From Caldithrix sp964468415 (GTDB taxonomy: Bacteria; Calditrichota; Calditrichia; Calditrichales; Calditrichaceae), in the NCBI GenBank assembly GCA_964468415.1, contig CAYXUS010000141.1, positions 1 to 14,320 of the forward strand: a DNA stretch of 14,320 nt, read 5' to 3'. The position numbers were made by a program, and so were the translations under genes. Each line of letters begins with the position of its first letter. The stretch's first letter is position 1. Positions 7,631-14,320 of the stretch are shown piece by piece. The notes under the pieces are model-generated. The model saw only the letters and a list, made by a program, of their open reading frames with translations, made no database searches and was not told the origin of the DNA.

Positions 7631-9748
7631 ATGAAGTTCTTTCGCACTCTTCTTTTAACGATTGCCTTATTTTCTGTTTTACAGGCACAAATCGTCGATC
7701 CCTATTTGCAGCACATCAGCCAGCATCCACTGGCAAAAACCGCCCACAAAGAATACCACCTTTTGGTGCATGGCAAGGGGAAAATAGGCGAGGCCCTGTT
7801 TAACGCCGGCTTTGATGTTCAAAGCGACTTCGGGGATTTTGCCACGGTTATTGTTCCTCAAGATCGTCTGCAGGATCTGATGAACCTTCCGGGAATCCAG
7901 CGAATTTCAATGGGCGTGCAAAGCAAACCGCTTAATTCACGACCCGTTGCCTATCAGAACGTTGCCCTTGCTTATGAAAAGGGGTACACCGGTCAGAATG
8001 TGGTTGCCGGCATCATCGATACGGGAATCGATTTCCATCATCCCATGTTTATTCGGAATGGTAAAACGCGGATTCTGAGTATTTGGGACCAAACATTAAG
8101 CGGCAATCCTCCCGAGGGCTACACCTACGGAACAGAGTTTACCGAAGATCAAATCAATCAGGATTTGCAATCGGGCACACCCTTTAGCGTGGTTAACCAT
8201 CACGATACCAAGGGACACGGCACTCATGTAGCCGGCTCCTTTGTGGGCAAAGATGCAACCACCACCCCTCCGGATACTTTGGACGGAGGCGCCGTGGATG
8301 CCAATATCGTAGTGGTAAAAACCACCTTCCAAAATTCCGACATTCTGGATGCCGTGAATTACATCTTCAGCAAGGCCGATGCCGCCGGCAAACCTTGTGT
8401 CATTAACATCAGTTTGGGGCACCAATACGGTCCGCACGATGGCACCGACGACTTTAACACTTCACTAAATGCCCTGCTGGGACCGGGACACATCATCGTC
8501 CGTTCCGCCGGAAATGACGGCGCCCATCCCGTACACTATTTTAACAATACCGTTACCAGCACCGAATCCATCCAGTTTGGCTATTGCCAATATTTTACCC
8601 TCTGGCTGGAGAAAGGAGATGCCGTTACATCGGCCTCATTAAGCTGGTCGGGAGGCTCCATTACCAATGTTCCATTAAACGGGCACAAAACGAGCGATGG
8701 CATCGACCTGTATTTGCTCCCCGCTTCTTACAGCAATAACGGTAAAATCAGCGTTTACGTGTTCATGGACAATACTTCGTTAAAAGATAAAATATTTACA
8801 TTAACGTTAAGCGGCCTAAGCGATGCCAACCACAATGGACACATTAACCGGCACGGCTGGGCCGATAGTTCGGTTGTGCAAAATCCTTACGGGGCTTTCT
8901 CTCAGGGCAGCCTGTACGGCAACAATTTTTACCCGTACACACTGGCCAACGATGCCTGCAATCCGCAGGTAATTACCGTCGGTTCTTTTATTATTCAGGA
9001 ATCGTGGCCGGCCAGCGACGGCAACACCTACCACTATCCCAACAGCGGTGACGAAGGTGGAATTGCCGCCTATAGTTCCATTGGCCCAACCGGAGACGAG
9101 CAACCCAAGCCCGACATCATTGCCGGCGGTACCATCGTGCTCTCGGCGCGCAGCCAGGACGCCAGCTACCAGAGCGCCTTTTTACCACCCGCCCCCTACA
9201 CGGAGCATTACGCATACATGCAGGGCACTTCTATGGCCTCCCCCGTAGCTGCCGGTGCCATTGCCCTGCTGATGGAAAAAAATCCCACCTGGGAACCAAG
9301 CGACGTGCTCGACTATCTTTCGCACCACGCCCAGGGCACCGAGCGCCCGGCAGGGGTAACCGAAGACGAAGTGAAAGTGAAAGACGACCCCAATACCTGG
9401 GATCGGGTATTCGGCTATGGCGCTGTTAATCTAAAAGATGCATTTACCACCGATTCAATCGAACCCATCGGAATGACTCCCGGATCATTTATTCTTCACC
9501 AAAATCGTCCCAATCCCTTCAATCCGGTTACCAAAATTATTTTTGAAGTAAAATCGAACAAGCCCGAGCATGTCTTGTTGCGTGTGTTTAATGCCCGGGG
9601 CCAACTGGTACGTACGCTGTTTAACGCCCGGGCCAACGGATTTCATAGTATCTTGTTCAACGGTGCCGAGCTGGCCAGCGGTATTTATTACTACCAGCTG
9701 AAAATCGGAGAACACCAAACCACTAAAAAAATGGTCTTAATGAAATAG
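7631..9748 (+). CDS. Secreted S8 subtilisin-like serine protease with C-terminal sorting domain
   Basis: A 705-residue protease. It has a signal peptide (about 1-19, ending LQAQ), an I9-like propeptide (about 41-98) and a catalytic S8 domain. The triad is Asp130 (AGIIDTGID), His196 (KGHGTHVAG) and Ser534 (GTSMASP), with oxyanion Asn295 (SAGNDG). About 240 residues separate Asn295 and Ser534; an inserted region near 300-420 (beta-rich by eye) makes the domain longer than subtilisin. The C-terminus (about 614-705) is a FlgD-like sorting domain with NPFNP at 628-632 and ending KKMVLMK, as in proteins exported by type IX-like systems. The ATG at 7631 is six bases after GGAG; the adjacent ATG at 7628 is possible. 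It probably degrades protein outside the cell. It shares a transcript with the lipoprotein, and a terminator follows. Confidence 0.95.
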   Translation: MKFFRTLLLTIALFSVLQAQIVDPYLQHISQHPLAKTAHKEYHLLVHGKGKIGEALFNAGFDVQSDFGDFATVIVPQDRLQDLMNLPGIQRISMGVQSKPLNSRPVAYQNVALAYEKGYTGQNVVAGIIDTGIDFHHPMFIRNGKTRILSIWDQTLSGNPPEGYTYGTEFTEDQINQDLQSGTPFSVVNHHDTKGHGTHVAGSFVGKDATTTPPDTLDGGAVDANIVVVKTTFQNSDILDAVNYIFSKADAAGKPCVINISLGHQYGPHDGTDDFNTSLNALLGPGHIIVRSAGNDGAHPVHYFNNTVTSTESIQFGYCQYFTLWLEKGDAVTSASLSWSGGSITNVPLNGHKTSDGIDLYLLPASYSNNGKISVYVFMDNTSLKDKIFTLTLSGLSDANHNGHINRHGWADSSVVQNPYGAFSQGSLYGNNFYPYTLANDACNPQVITVGSFIIQESWPASDGNTYHYPNSGDEGGIAAYSSIGPTGDEQPKPDIIAGGTIVLSARSQDASYQSAFLPPAPYTEHYAYMQGTSMASPVAAGAIALLMEKNPTWEPSDVLDYLSHHAQGTERPAGVTEDEVKVKDDPNTWDRVFGYGAVNLKDAFTTDSIEPIGMTPGSFILHQNRPNPFNPVTKIIFEVKSNKPEHVLLRVFNARGQLVRTLFNARANGFHSILFNGAELASGIYYYQLKIGEHQTTKKMVLMK

Positions 9749-9765
9749 AACCATTCCGAAAAAAC

Positions 9766-9793
9766 AAAGGGCGCCTTCTTCGGCGCCCTTTTT
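9766..9793 (+). terminator. Rho-independent terminator after the subtilase gene
   Basis: GGGCGCC (9769-9775) and GGCGCCC (9782-9788) form a seven-pair GC stem, extended by AAA/TTT, around a six-base TTCTTC loop and followed by a run of five T. It lies 18 bases after the subtilase stop. Confidence 0.93.
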
Positions 9794-9835
9794 ATTTTAA
9801 AGCATGCCTTCTACCAACACTTTTTCATTTTATCC

Positions 9836-9864
9836 TTGCATTTTCTTTTCTGTAATTTTATATT
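9836..9864 (+). promoter_or_regulatory. Probable promoter of the small gene at 9908
   Basis: TTGCAT (9836-9841) and TATATT (9859-9864) are separated by 17 bases. The predicted start near 9871 would give a leader of about 37 bases. The -10 box and start lie inside the left arm of the large inverted repeat. Because the terminator just upstream closes the subtilase unit, the small gene needs its own promoter. Confidence 0.5.
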
Positions 9865-9895
9865 ATGGTGTACATTTAGACACCATAATATAAAA
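9856..9895. repeat. Perfect 16+16 bp inverted repeat, probable operator
   Basis: TTTTATATTATGGTGT (9856-9871) and ACACCATAATATAAAA (9880-9895) are exact reverse complements with an 8-base spacer (ACATTTAG). The element covers the predicted -10 box and start, and its right end meets the AAAGGA ribosome site (9893-9898) of the small gene. It could be a dimer-binding operator or, in a longer transcript, a hairpin next to the ribosome site. No regulator gene is adjacent. Confidence 0.7.
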
Positions 9896-9907
9896 GGAAT
9901 TATTGCC

Positions 9908-10162
9908 ATGATTTTTGAAGATATTTTCGAACCCGTAGAAGTAATCGCCCATTTTAAAGGAGGCAAGCTGCATCCGTTGCGCTTTAAATGGAAGGGACGT
10001 GTGTACAAGGTATTTCGCATCGACGGGCACTGGGTAAGCAGCCAGGGCTACAACAAACAGCACCACTTTTCCGTCATGGCCGACACTTCCGATCGTTTTG
10101 AGCTGCTGTTTAACGGAACCTATTTCGATTGGCAATTGGCCCGGGTTTGTCTCGACGGATAA
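9908..10162 (+). CDS. Small conserved-looking protein, possibly DUF6504-like
   Basis: An 84-residue soluble protein with no signal peptide and no membrane segment. The middle, LRFKWKGRVYKVFRIDGHWV (residues 24-43), and the end, RFELLFNGTYFDWQLARVCL (63-82), suggest a small all-beta fold. The pattern of a W.GR.Y.V core followed later by a Y/F-E-L strand and a W.L.RV end resembles small DUF6504-type domains, some of which accompany Y-family polymerases. This is from memory and weak. The ATG at 9908 was chosen over an upstream in-frame TTG because AAAGGA stands at the right distance and the extra residues would read through the inverted repeat. It appears to be a single-gene unit; function is unknown. 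Confidence 0.75.
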   Translation: MIFEDIFEPVEVIAHFKGGKLHPLRFKWKGRVYKVFRIDGHWVSSQGYNKQHHFSVMADTSDRFELLFNGTYFDWQLARVCLDG

Positions 10163-10170
10163 ATTGCCGC

Positions 10171-10199
10171 TTGCTTTGCAAAAAATCTTGGCGTAAAAT
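10171..10199 (+). promoter_or_regulatory. Probable promoter of the peptidase-ABC operon
   Basis: TTGCTT (10171-10176) and TAAAAT (10194-10199) are separated by exactly 17 bases. The predicted start is near 10206, about 32 bases before the peptidase ATG at 10238, which has an AGGAG ribosome site. Confidence 0.5.
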
Positions 10200-10237
10200 C
10201 CTTTAGAACTTGTTTTCAGTAACCGGCAGGAGACCCC

Positions 10238-11374
10238 ATGAAAAAAACGCTTCTTTTAGCCATGCTCTTTTTGCTGGCCAGTAACGCTCCGGCACAAAAA
10301 ATGGACGTAGCGCGTTTTCTCAAAAAAATTCATCTGCCCTCGTCGGTACAGCCTTTTCATCCGTTACCACATTTGCAACCGATTAATCAGGATACCACAT
10401 CGGCTTGCTGGGCTTTTGCCACCACCTCATTTGTCGAAAGCGAGATGCTACGGCTGGGACGGGATTCGGTACGTCTATCGATGATGTTTCCCTTTTTCCA
10501 CGCTTACATCGAAAAAGTACGACGCTTTGTGCAGACACGGGGCCATTCCCGCGTGGCTCCCGGCGGACTGTTCCCCGATGTCATGGACATTATCCAAAAA
10601 TACGGCATTGTTCCCTACAAAGACTACACCGGATTGCTTAACGGCCAAAAACATTACAATCAACGCGCCATGTATGCTGCCATCGATTCTCTGCTTAACC
10701 ATGTAAAAGAATTAAACATCTGGGATGAAGATCTCGTTCTGCAAAAAACGCGGGAAATTTTGTACCGTTACATGGGCGTCCCTCCCGAGACATTTACGTA
10801 CAAAGGCATTGAATACACGCCGAAGTCTTTTTTAAAGAAAGTGGTACGTCTTCCTTGGCAAAGCTATTTGATGGTCACCTCTTTCGAGTACGCTCCCTAT
10901 TATCGGTTTGTTGAATTGAAGGTTCCCGATAACTGGGCGCACAATGCGCAATATTTTAACGTGCCTTTGCAGGTATTTTACAACGGTATTAAACTGGCTC
11001 TGCAGCGGGGGTTCTCCGTGGCGTTTGATGCCGATATTTCCGAGCCAGGCCGCATTGGCCAATACGACGTCTCATTCGTACCGCCGTATGACATTCCCGG
11101 TAAATACATCGATGCCGAGGCGCGCGAATATCGATTTAAAAATCACTGTACTACCGATGACCATCTGATGCATTTTCTGGGCTATTATCGCAGCCACGGG
11201 CAGGACTGGTTCCTGGTTAAAGATTCCTGGCGCGACGCCTGGCAAGGAAAGCATCCCGGTTATTTTTTCGATCACGGCGATTACGTGCGTTTAAAGGTAC
11301 TCGCATTTCTGGTAAACAAAGAGGCCATTCCCGAAATCGTCAAGAAATTACCGGGAGAACCTTCCGGCCAATGA
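10238..11374 (+). CDS. Secreted C1B-type (bleomycin hydrolase/aminopeptidase C-like) cysteine peptidase
   Basis: A 378-residue protein with a signal peptide (about 1-19, ending APAQ). The papain-fold N-terminal motif INQDTTSACWAFATT contains oxyanion Gln51 and nucleophile Cys57. The catalytic His309 is in CTTDDHLMHFLGY. The C-terminal strand FLVKDSW holds Asp329 where papain-like enzymes have Asn of NSWG, and the next Gly is Arg (Arg332). The closing KEAIPEIVKKL matches C1B aminopeptidases of FCB bacteria. Such enzymes trim peptides; with a signal peptide this one acts in the periplasm or outside. The Asn-to-Asp change may lower or alter activity. Its stop overlaps the permease start (ATGA), so the two are coupled. 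Family call is good; substrate unknown. Confidence 0.88.
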   Translation: MKKTLLLAMLFLLASNAPAQKMDVARFLKKIHLPSSVQPFHPLPHLQPINQDTTSACWAFATTSFVESEMLRLGRDSVRLSMMFPFFHAYIEKVRRFVQTRGHSRVAPGGLFPDVMDIIQKYGIVPYKDYTGLLNGQKHYNQRAMYAAIDSLLNHVKELNIWDEDLVLQKTREILYRYMGVPPETFTYKGIEYTPKSFLKKVVRLPWQSYLMVTSFEYAPYYRFVELKVPDNWAHNAQYFNVPLQVFYNGIKLALQRGFSVAFDADISEPGRIGQYDVSFVPPYDIPGKYIDAEAREYRFKNHCTTDDHLMHFLGYYRSHGQDWFLVKDSWRDAWQGKHPGYFFDHGDYVRLKVLAFLVNKEAIPEIVKKLPGEPSGQ

Positions 11375-12690
11375 AAAGCGTTTTAAAAATCTTACTCAAG
11401 CAGCCCTGGCATCTCTGGAGACAATTTCCGCTGATTACCCGTCTCCAGCATCTTTTTTTGGCGTTGGTGCTTTATGCCTACGCCGTACGCCAACTGCATC
11501 GTTTTTTTGTCAAACTCGCCACTGCTTCTCCTTTCGAAATTACGCACATCGTTTTTGCTGCCATATCGGTAGTCATTCTTTATCTTTTGGGGAGCTCTCC
11601 CTTTGTTTTTAGGCGTCTGCTTCCCCGGGAAAAAACATTGCAAACCCTACAACTTTTGCCTCTTTCAAAAGCGCAGGCGCTCGCTGTTGCCTTTTATTAC
11701 GTACACAAATTCTGGCTTATTCTCTGGATAGTAATTATGGCCTTTGCTTCTGCCCTCATTTGGGTCAAACCGATCTGGGGTGTAATTTTTTTGCTGAGCA
11801 TCATTCTCTGGGATCTGGCCGTTTTTGTTGCTTCGTTTCGTTATTTCGGAAGCCATCCATCGGCTCCGGCCTATTATCTTTCGGGATTGGGCATTGTTTT
11901 TATTTTGGGTGTTTTTTCCTTCGTTTTTTGGTCCAGGCCCGCTTTACTCGGTGCGGGAACAGGGCTTCTGGGATTCGGCTTTTTACTCGCGCAACTTTTC
12001 CGTTTGCAATCCCATTCCCTTTGTGAAGAACAAACTTTTTTTCTCCGTTTCAAAGCTTTTAAACAGCCAAAAACTTACACCGCTAAAAAAATGGCCGGCC
12101 CTTTCCGGGCTCTCTTTTTGAAGGATTATCTGGGAATGCAGCGCAACCGCCGCTATTTAAAGAGCCAGGGGCTACTCTGGTTCGTATTGGTGATAAGCGG
12201 ATTGATCGTTTTCCATGCCTTCCCGCAAAAGGCCGTTGAAATTTTTACCTTAATTCTGGGCCTTCTGGTCTGGTACCACTACGGCTCTTTTTTTAGCAAC
12301 CGCTTTGCTCAGGAAGAACCGGAATGGTTTTTTCGGCTCACGCCCATTCCCTTTGTGCGTTTTGTTCTTGCCCGCTTTCTGGCAGAATTCATCTTTGCTG
12401 CAGTCATGCTTTTTAGTTACGCACTTGTGCTGTGGGGGATGGGCATCTCTCCGGATACTTACTGGCAGCTTTTGCTTTTCCTTACTCTTTTGAGTACCAT
12501 TGCGTTACTCACCATGATTGCTTTTCAGATCATTTTTTTCGACAATCGCCGGGCGGCGGGTTACGCTTACCATTTTTCTCTGCTTTTTTTTACGATTATG
12601 AGCCTTAACTACTACTTTGTGGGGCCGCTCTTAACCGTCACGTTCTTGAGCGTTTATTTTTACAAAAGCTACCGCTTTTTAGCACAGTGA
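11371..12690 (+). CDS. ABC-2-like exporter permease
   Basis: A 439-residue polytopic membrane protein with about twelve hydrophobic segments in two blocks (roughly 24-210 and 266-433), separated by a charged cytoplasmic stretch (about 211-265). Each block has a loop of the same type: LPREKTLQTLQLLPLSKAQA at 84-103, and EEPEWFFRLTPIPFVRFVLA at 315-334. This duplicated layout is usual in ABC-2-like export permeases. It overlaps the peptidase gene by four bases and is followed after nine bases by the ATPase, so together they form a simple exporter. No close family name can be given. The substrate is unknown; the coupled peptidase suggests a peptide or envelope role, which is inference. Confidence 0.85.
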   Translation: MKSVLKILLKQPWHLWRQFPLITRLQHLFLALVLYAYAVRQLHRFFVKLATASPFEITHIVFAAISVVILYLLGSSPFVFRRLLPREKTLQTLQLLPLSKAQALAVAFYYVHKFWLILWIVIMAFASALIWVKPIWGVIFLLSIILWDLAVFVASFRYFGSHPSAPAYYLSGLGIVFILGVFSFVFWSRPALLGAGTGLLGFGFLLAQLFRLQSHSLCEEQTFFLRFKAFKQPKTYTAKKMAGPFRALFLKDYLGMQRNRRYLKSQGLLWFVLVISGLIVFHAFPQKAVEIFTLILGLLVWYHYGSFFSNRFAQEEPEWFFRLTPIPFVRFVLARFLAEFIFAAVMLFSYALVLWGMGISPDTYWQLLLFLTLLSTIALLTMIAFQIIFFDNRRAAGYAYHFSLLFFTIMSLNYYFVGPLLTVTFLSVYFYKSYRFLAQ

Positions 12691-12699
12691 GGGTATGGA

Positions 12700-13443
12700 A
12701 TGATTCGCATTGACAATGTTTCTCTGTTTTATGAAACACAACAGGCACTTGATCAACTTTCATTAACCATTGATTCCGGAAAAGTCACGGGGCTTGTGGG
12801 ACCAAACGGCGCCGGAAAAACTTCCCTGATACGCGTTATTTTGGGACTGATTCGCGAATTCGAAGGCGAAATTACTTTGGATGGGCATTCTACAAAACGC
12901 GAGCGGAAATGGATTAAACATCACTGTGCCTACGCTCCCGAAGAAACCCATCTCTTTTCTTATTTAAGCGGAAGAGAGTTTTTACTTTTGATCGCCCGTT
13001 TACGTCAAATGACCGATCGACAGGCACAAAAGGAAATCGATTTTCTAATCGATCTTTTGGGAATGGGTTCGTTTTGCGATGGTTTAATTGACGATTATTC
13101 CCACGGCATGCGACAAAAAATGCTTATTTCGGCGGCTCTGCTTCACAGTCCAAAATTTATTTTCATTGACGAGGCATTAAACGGTCTGGACACCGAAGCA
13201 CTGCTTCGTTTAAAAGACCATTTGGCGCAACTTGCCCAAAAGGGCCACACCATCGTTCTGGCTTCGCACATTTTGCCCCTGGTCGCCGAGTGGTGCGATG
13301 AAGTGGTGGTAATGAACCGGGGGAAAATTCTTCGTTCGTTTACCCGTGAAACACTTGATAACCTGCTGAAACAGGAAGAAAAAACTTTTACGCAGGTATT
13401 TGTAGAGGTCATTGAACAGGCGAACAGAAACCGTGCGCTTTAA
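12700..13443 (+). CDS. ABC transporter ATP-binding protein
   Basis: A 247-residue ATPase. Walker A is GPNGAGKTS (34-42). The Q-loop region reads CAYAPEETHLFSYLSGREFL (76-95), with Glu in the usual Gln position, as in many ABC-2 exporters. The signature is YSHGMRQKM (133-141), Walker B is FIFID plus Glu158, the D-loop is NGLD (161-164) and the switch His is His190 (LASH). It powers the adjacent permease. It is the last gene of the operon; the hairpin terminator begins three bases after its stop. A GAGGG ribosome site precedes the ATG. All motifs needed for ATP hydrolysis are present. Confidence 0.95.
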   Translation: MIRIDNVSLFYETQQALDQLSLTIDSGKVTGLVGPNGAGKTSLIRVILGLIREFEGEITLDGHSTKRERKWIKHHCAYAPEETHLFSYLSGREFLLLIARLRQMTDRQAQKEIDFLIDLLGMGSFCDGLIDDYSHGMRQKMLISAALLHSPKFIFIDEALNGLDTEALLRLKDHLAQLAQKGHTIVLASHILPLVAEWCDEVVVMNRGKILRSFTRETLDNLLKQEEKTFTQVFVEVIEQANRNRAL

Positions 13444-13445
13444 CA

Positions 13446-13485
13446 AAAAAATCGGCGACAAGATTTCTCCCACCGCCGATTTTTT
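13446..13485. terminator. Bidirectional hairpin terminator between convergent genes
   Basis: AAAAAATCGGCG (13446-13457) and CGCCGATTTTTT (13474-13485) are exact reverse complements with a 16-base spacer. A/T runs at both ends give a U tract on either strand. It lies between the convergent ABC ATPase and SGNH hydrolase genes and can serve both. Confidence 0.88.
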
Positions 13486-13516
13486 CCAAACCTAAACCGT
13501 CCTACCGGTTTTAACC

Positions 13517-14320
13517 TTATTGATCTCCCGTAAGTAATGAATCGCTGTAGGCAAAACGAGAGGCCTGCTCAATAATATTCACCAGCGGCACACTAATTCT
13601 AAAGCTGTTATTAATCACATTCAACCATTCGTTTGCGATCAGGGCCTGGCCCAGATCATTGGGGTGGATGCCGTCCAGGCTGTAAAAGCCGCCTGTGATA
13701 AATTTGGCATTTACGGTCAGGCCTGCCACTCCGTAGCCTTCGCTAACTTCTTTAAAGAAACCGTGCATATCTACCACAGGAATTTGGCGCAAAGTACACA
13801 CCGAGTCGATGATCGTATTAAAACCGTCGATCAAGTCTTTAACCGTTTGCTGCTCCGCAGGAGTCAAAACAACATCATCGGGAAGCGCTTCGCCGTTGCT
13901 GTTGGGGAAGGAAGCCGGAAGTCCGTATCCGCGTTTGATAAAACTTTTGGCAGGGAGCAGAATCAAATCGCCCTCGTTTGTACCCACCAACGGAATGGGA
14001 TTTCCGTTTTCATCTTTGGCGGGGAGATTAGTCACCGTATCAATTACAAAGCGTGATACCGTGTTAAAATAGGGCATGTCCAGAATATCGGGAATGTTCC
14101 CCGCGATAACGGCCGCTCTGGTCGCTTTAAGCGAATCCATCAATTCGGAAAAATACTTTGCAAATTCTTCTTTGGACGTGGGAGGCTCGGTTACCGGATT
14201 AATCGCGCTGTACATGGCATAGCTCAACACATCGTACATGCCTATCCAGCACAGCACCAGCGTTGGTTGAAATAATTTTGCCTGCTCAAATGCGCTTTTG
14301 TAGCCATAGGGTGCGGGAAG
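13517..14320 (-). CDS. SGNH/GDSL hydrolase, C-terminal part (partial, 5' end outside window)
   Basis: The frame is open from the right edge to the stop at 13517-13519, giving 267 residues; the N-terminal GDS block lies outside. Visible features fit a large GDSL esterase/lipase family of FCB bacteria: a block III region TLVLCWIGMYDVLSYA, a middle segment with VIAGNIPDI, a LLPAKSFIKRGYGLP segment, and block V SLDGIHPNDLGQALIANEW with the Asp-x-x-His pair. Such proteins hydrolyse ester bonds and are usually secreted or on the outer membrane. The block III motif, normally G-x-N-D, is G-M-Y-D here (14231-14242), so the usual oxyanion Asn is missing. An internal GTG at 14255-14257 is not a credible start because the homology runs through it. 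Confidence 0.85.
   Translation of the reverse strand, partial: LPAPYGYKSAFEQAKLFQPTLVLCWIGMYDVLSYAMYSAINPVTEPPTSKEEFAKYFSELMDSLKATRAAVIAGNIPDILDMPYFNTVSRFVIDTVTNLPAKDENGNPIPLVGTNEGDLILLPAKSFIKRGYGLPASFPNSNGEALPDDVVLTPAEQQTVKDLIDGFNTIIDSVCTLRQIPVVDMHGFFKEVSEGYGVAGLTVNAKFITGGFYSLDGIHPNDLGQALIANEWLNVINNSFRISVPLVNIIEQASRFAYSDSLLTGDQ

Noticed and set aside
9856..9895. The large inverted repeat as a Rho-independent terminator
   Set aside because: The stem is AT-rich, neither strand has a U tract after it, and a proper terminator already stands at 9766-9793.

Overview
The window reads as a bacterial chromosome segment of moderate GC. It is probably from the FCB side of the tree and most like a Calditrichota (Caldithrix-type) organism. 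The main clues are a secreted subtilase ending in an NPFNP-type C-terminal sorting domain, a secreted C1B-type peptidase, and an SGNH hydrolase of a kind common in that group. The taxon is an inference; no rRNA or tRNA gene is present to confirm it.

Region 1 (about 1-6090, minus strand) is one tightly packed transcription unit. A MarR-family regulator is followed by mrpE, mrpF, mrpG, a DUF4040/MbhD-like subunit, a fused MbhE-MrpB subunit, mrpC, and a very large open frame that runs off the left edge. That last frame joins two complete MrpD/NuoN-like antiporter modules in one polypeptide of at least 1028 residues. Most genes overlap by 1-8 bases. The gene order and the split MrpA parts match the Na+/H+ antiporter module of archaeal-type Mrp, MBH and MBS/MBX membrane complexes. 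Two antiporter modules in series recall the H/H' pair of MBX/MBS, so a redox module may follow outside the window. A consensus-like promoter overlaid by nested AGATAA inverted repeats precedes marR and suggests autoregulation.

Region 2 (6250-9793, plus strand) holds a small MscS-type mechanosensitive channel gene broken by one in-frame TAA where the family normally has Gln. It is followed by a two-gene unit: a 104-residue lipoprotein and a 705-residue secreted subtilase. The C-terminal part of the lipoprotein matches the propeptide of the adjacent subtilase, which suggests a tethered inhibitor, chaperone or immunity protein. A clear Rho-independent terminator closes the unit.

Region 3 (9836-13485, plus strand) starts with a small conserved-looking protein whose promoter sits in a perfect 16+16 bp inverted repeat. 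Next is a three-gene operon: a secreted C1B (bleomycin hydrolase-like) peptidase, an ABC-2-like permease that overlaps it by four bases, and an ABC ATPase. A bidirectional hairpin terminator separates this operon from region 4.

Region 4 (13517-14320, minus strand) is the C-terminal part of an SGNH/GDSL hydrolase whose block III motif is altered. No RNA genes, CRISPR arrays or insertion sequences were seen, and no gene-free stretch exceeds 300 bases.
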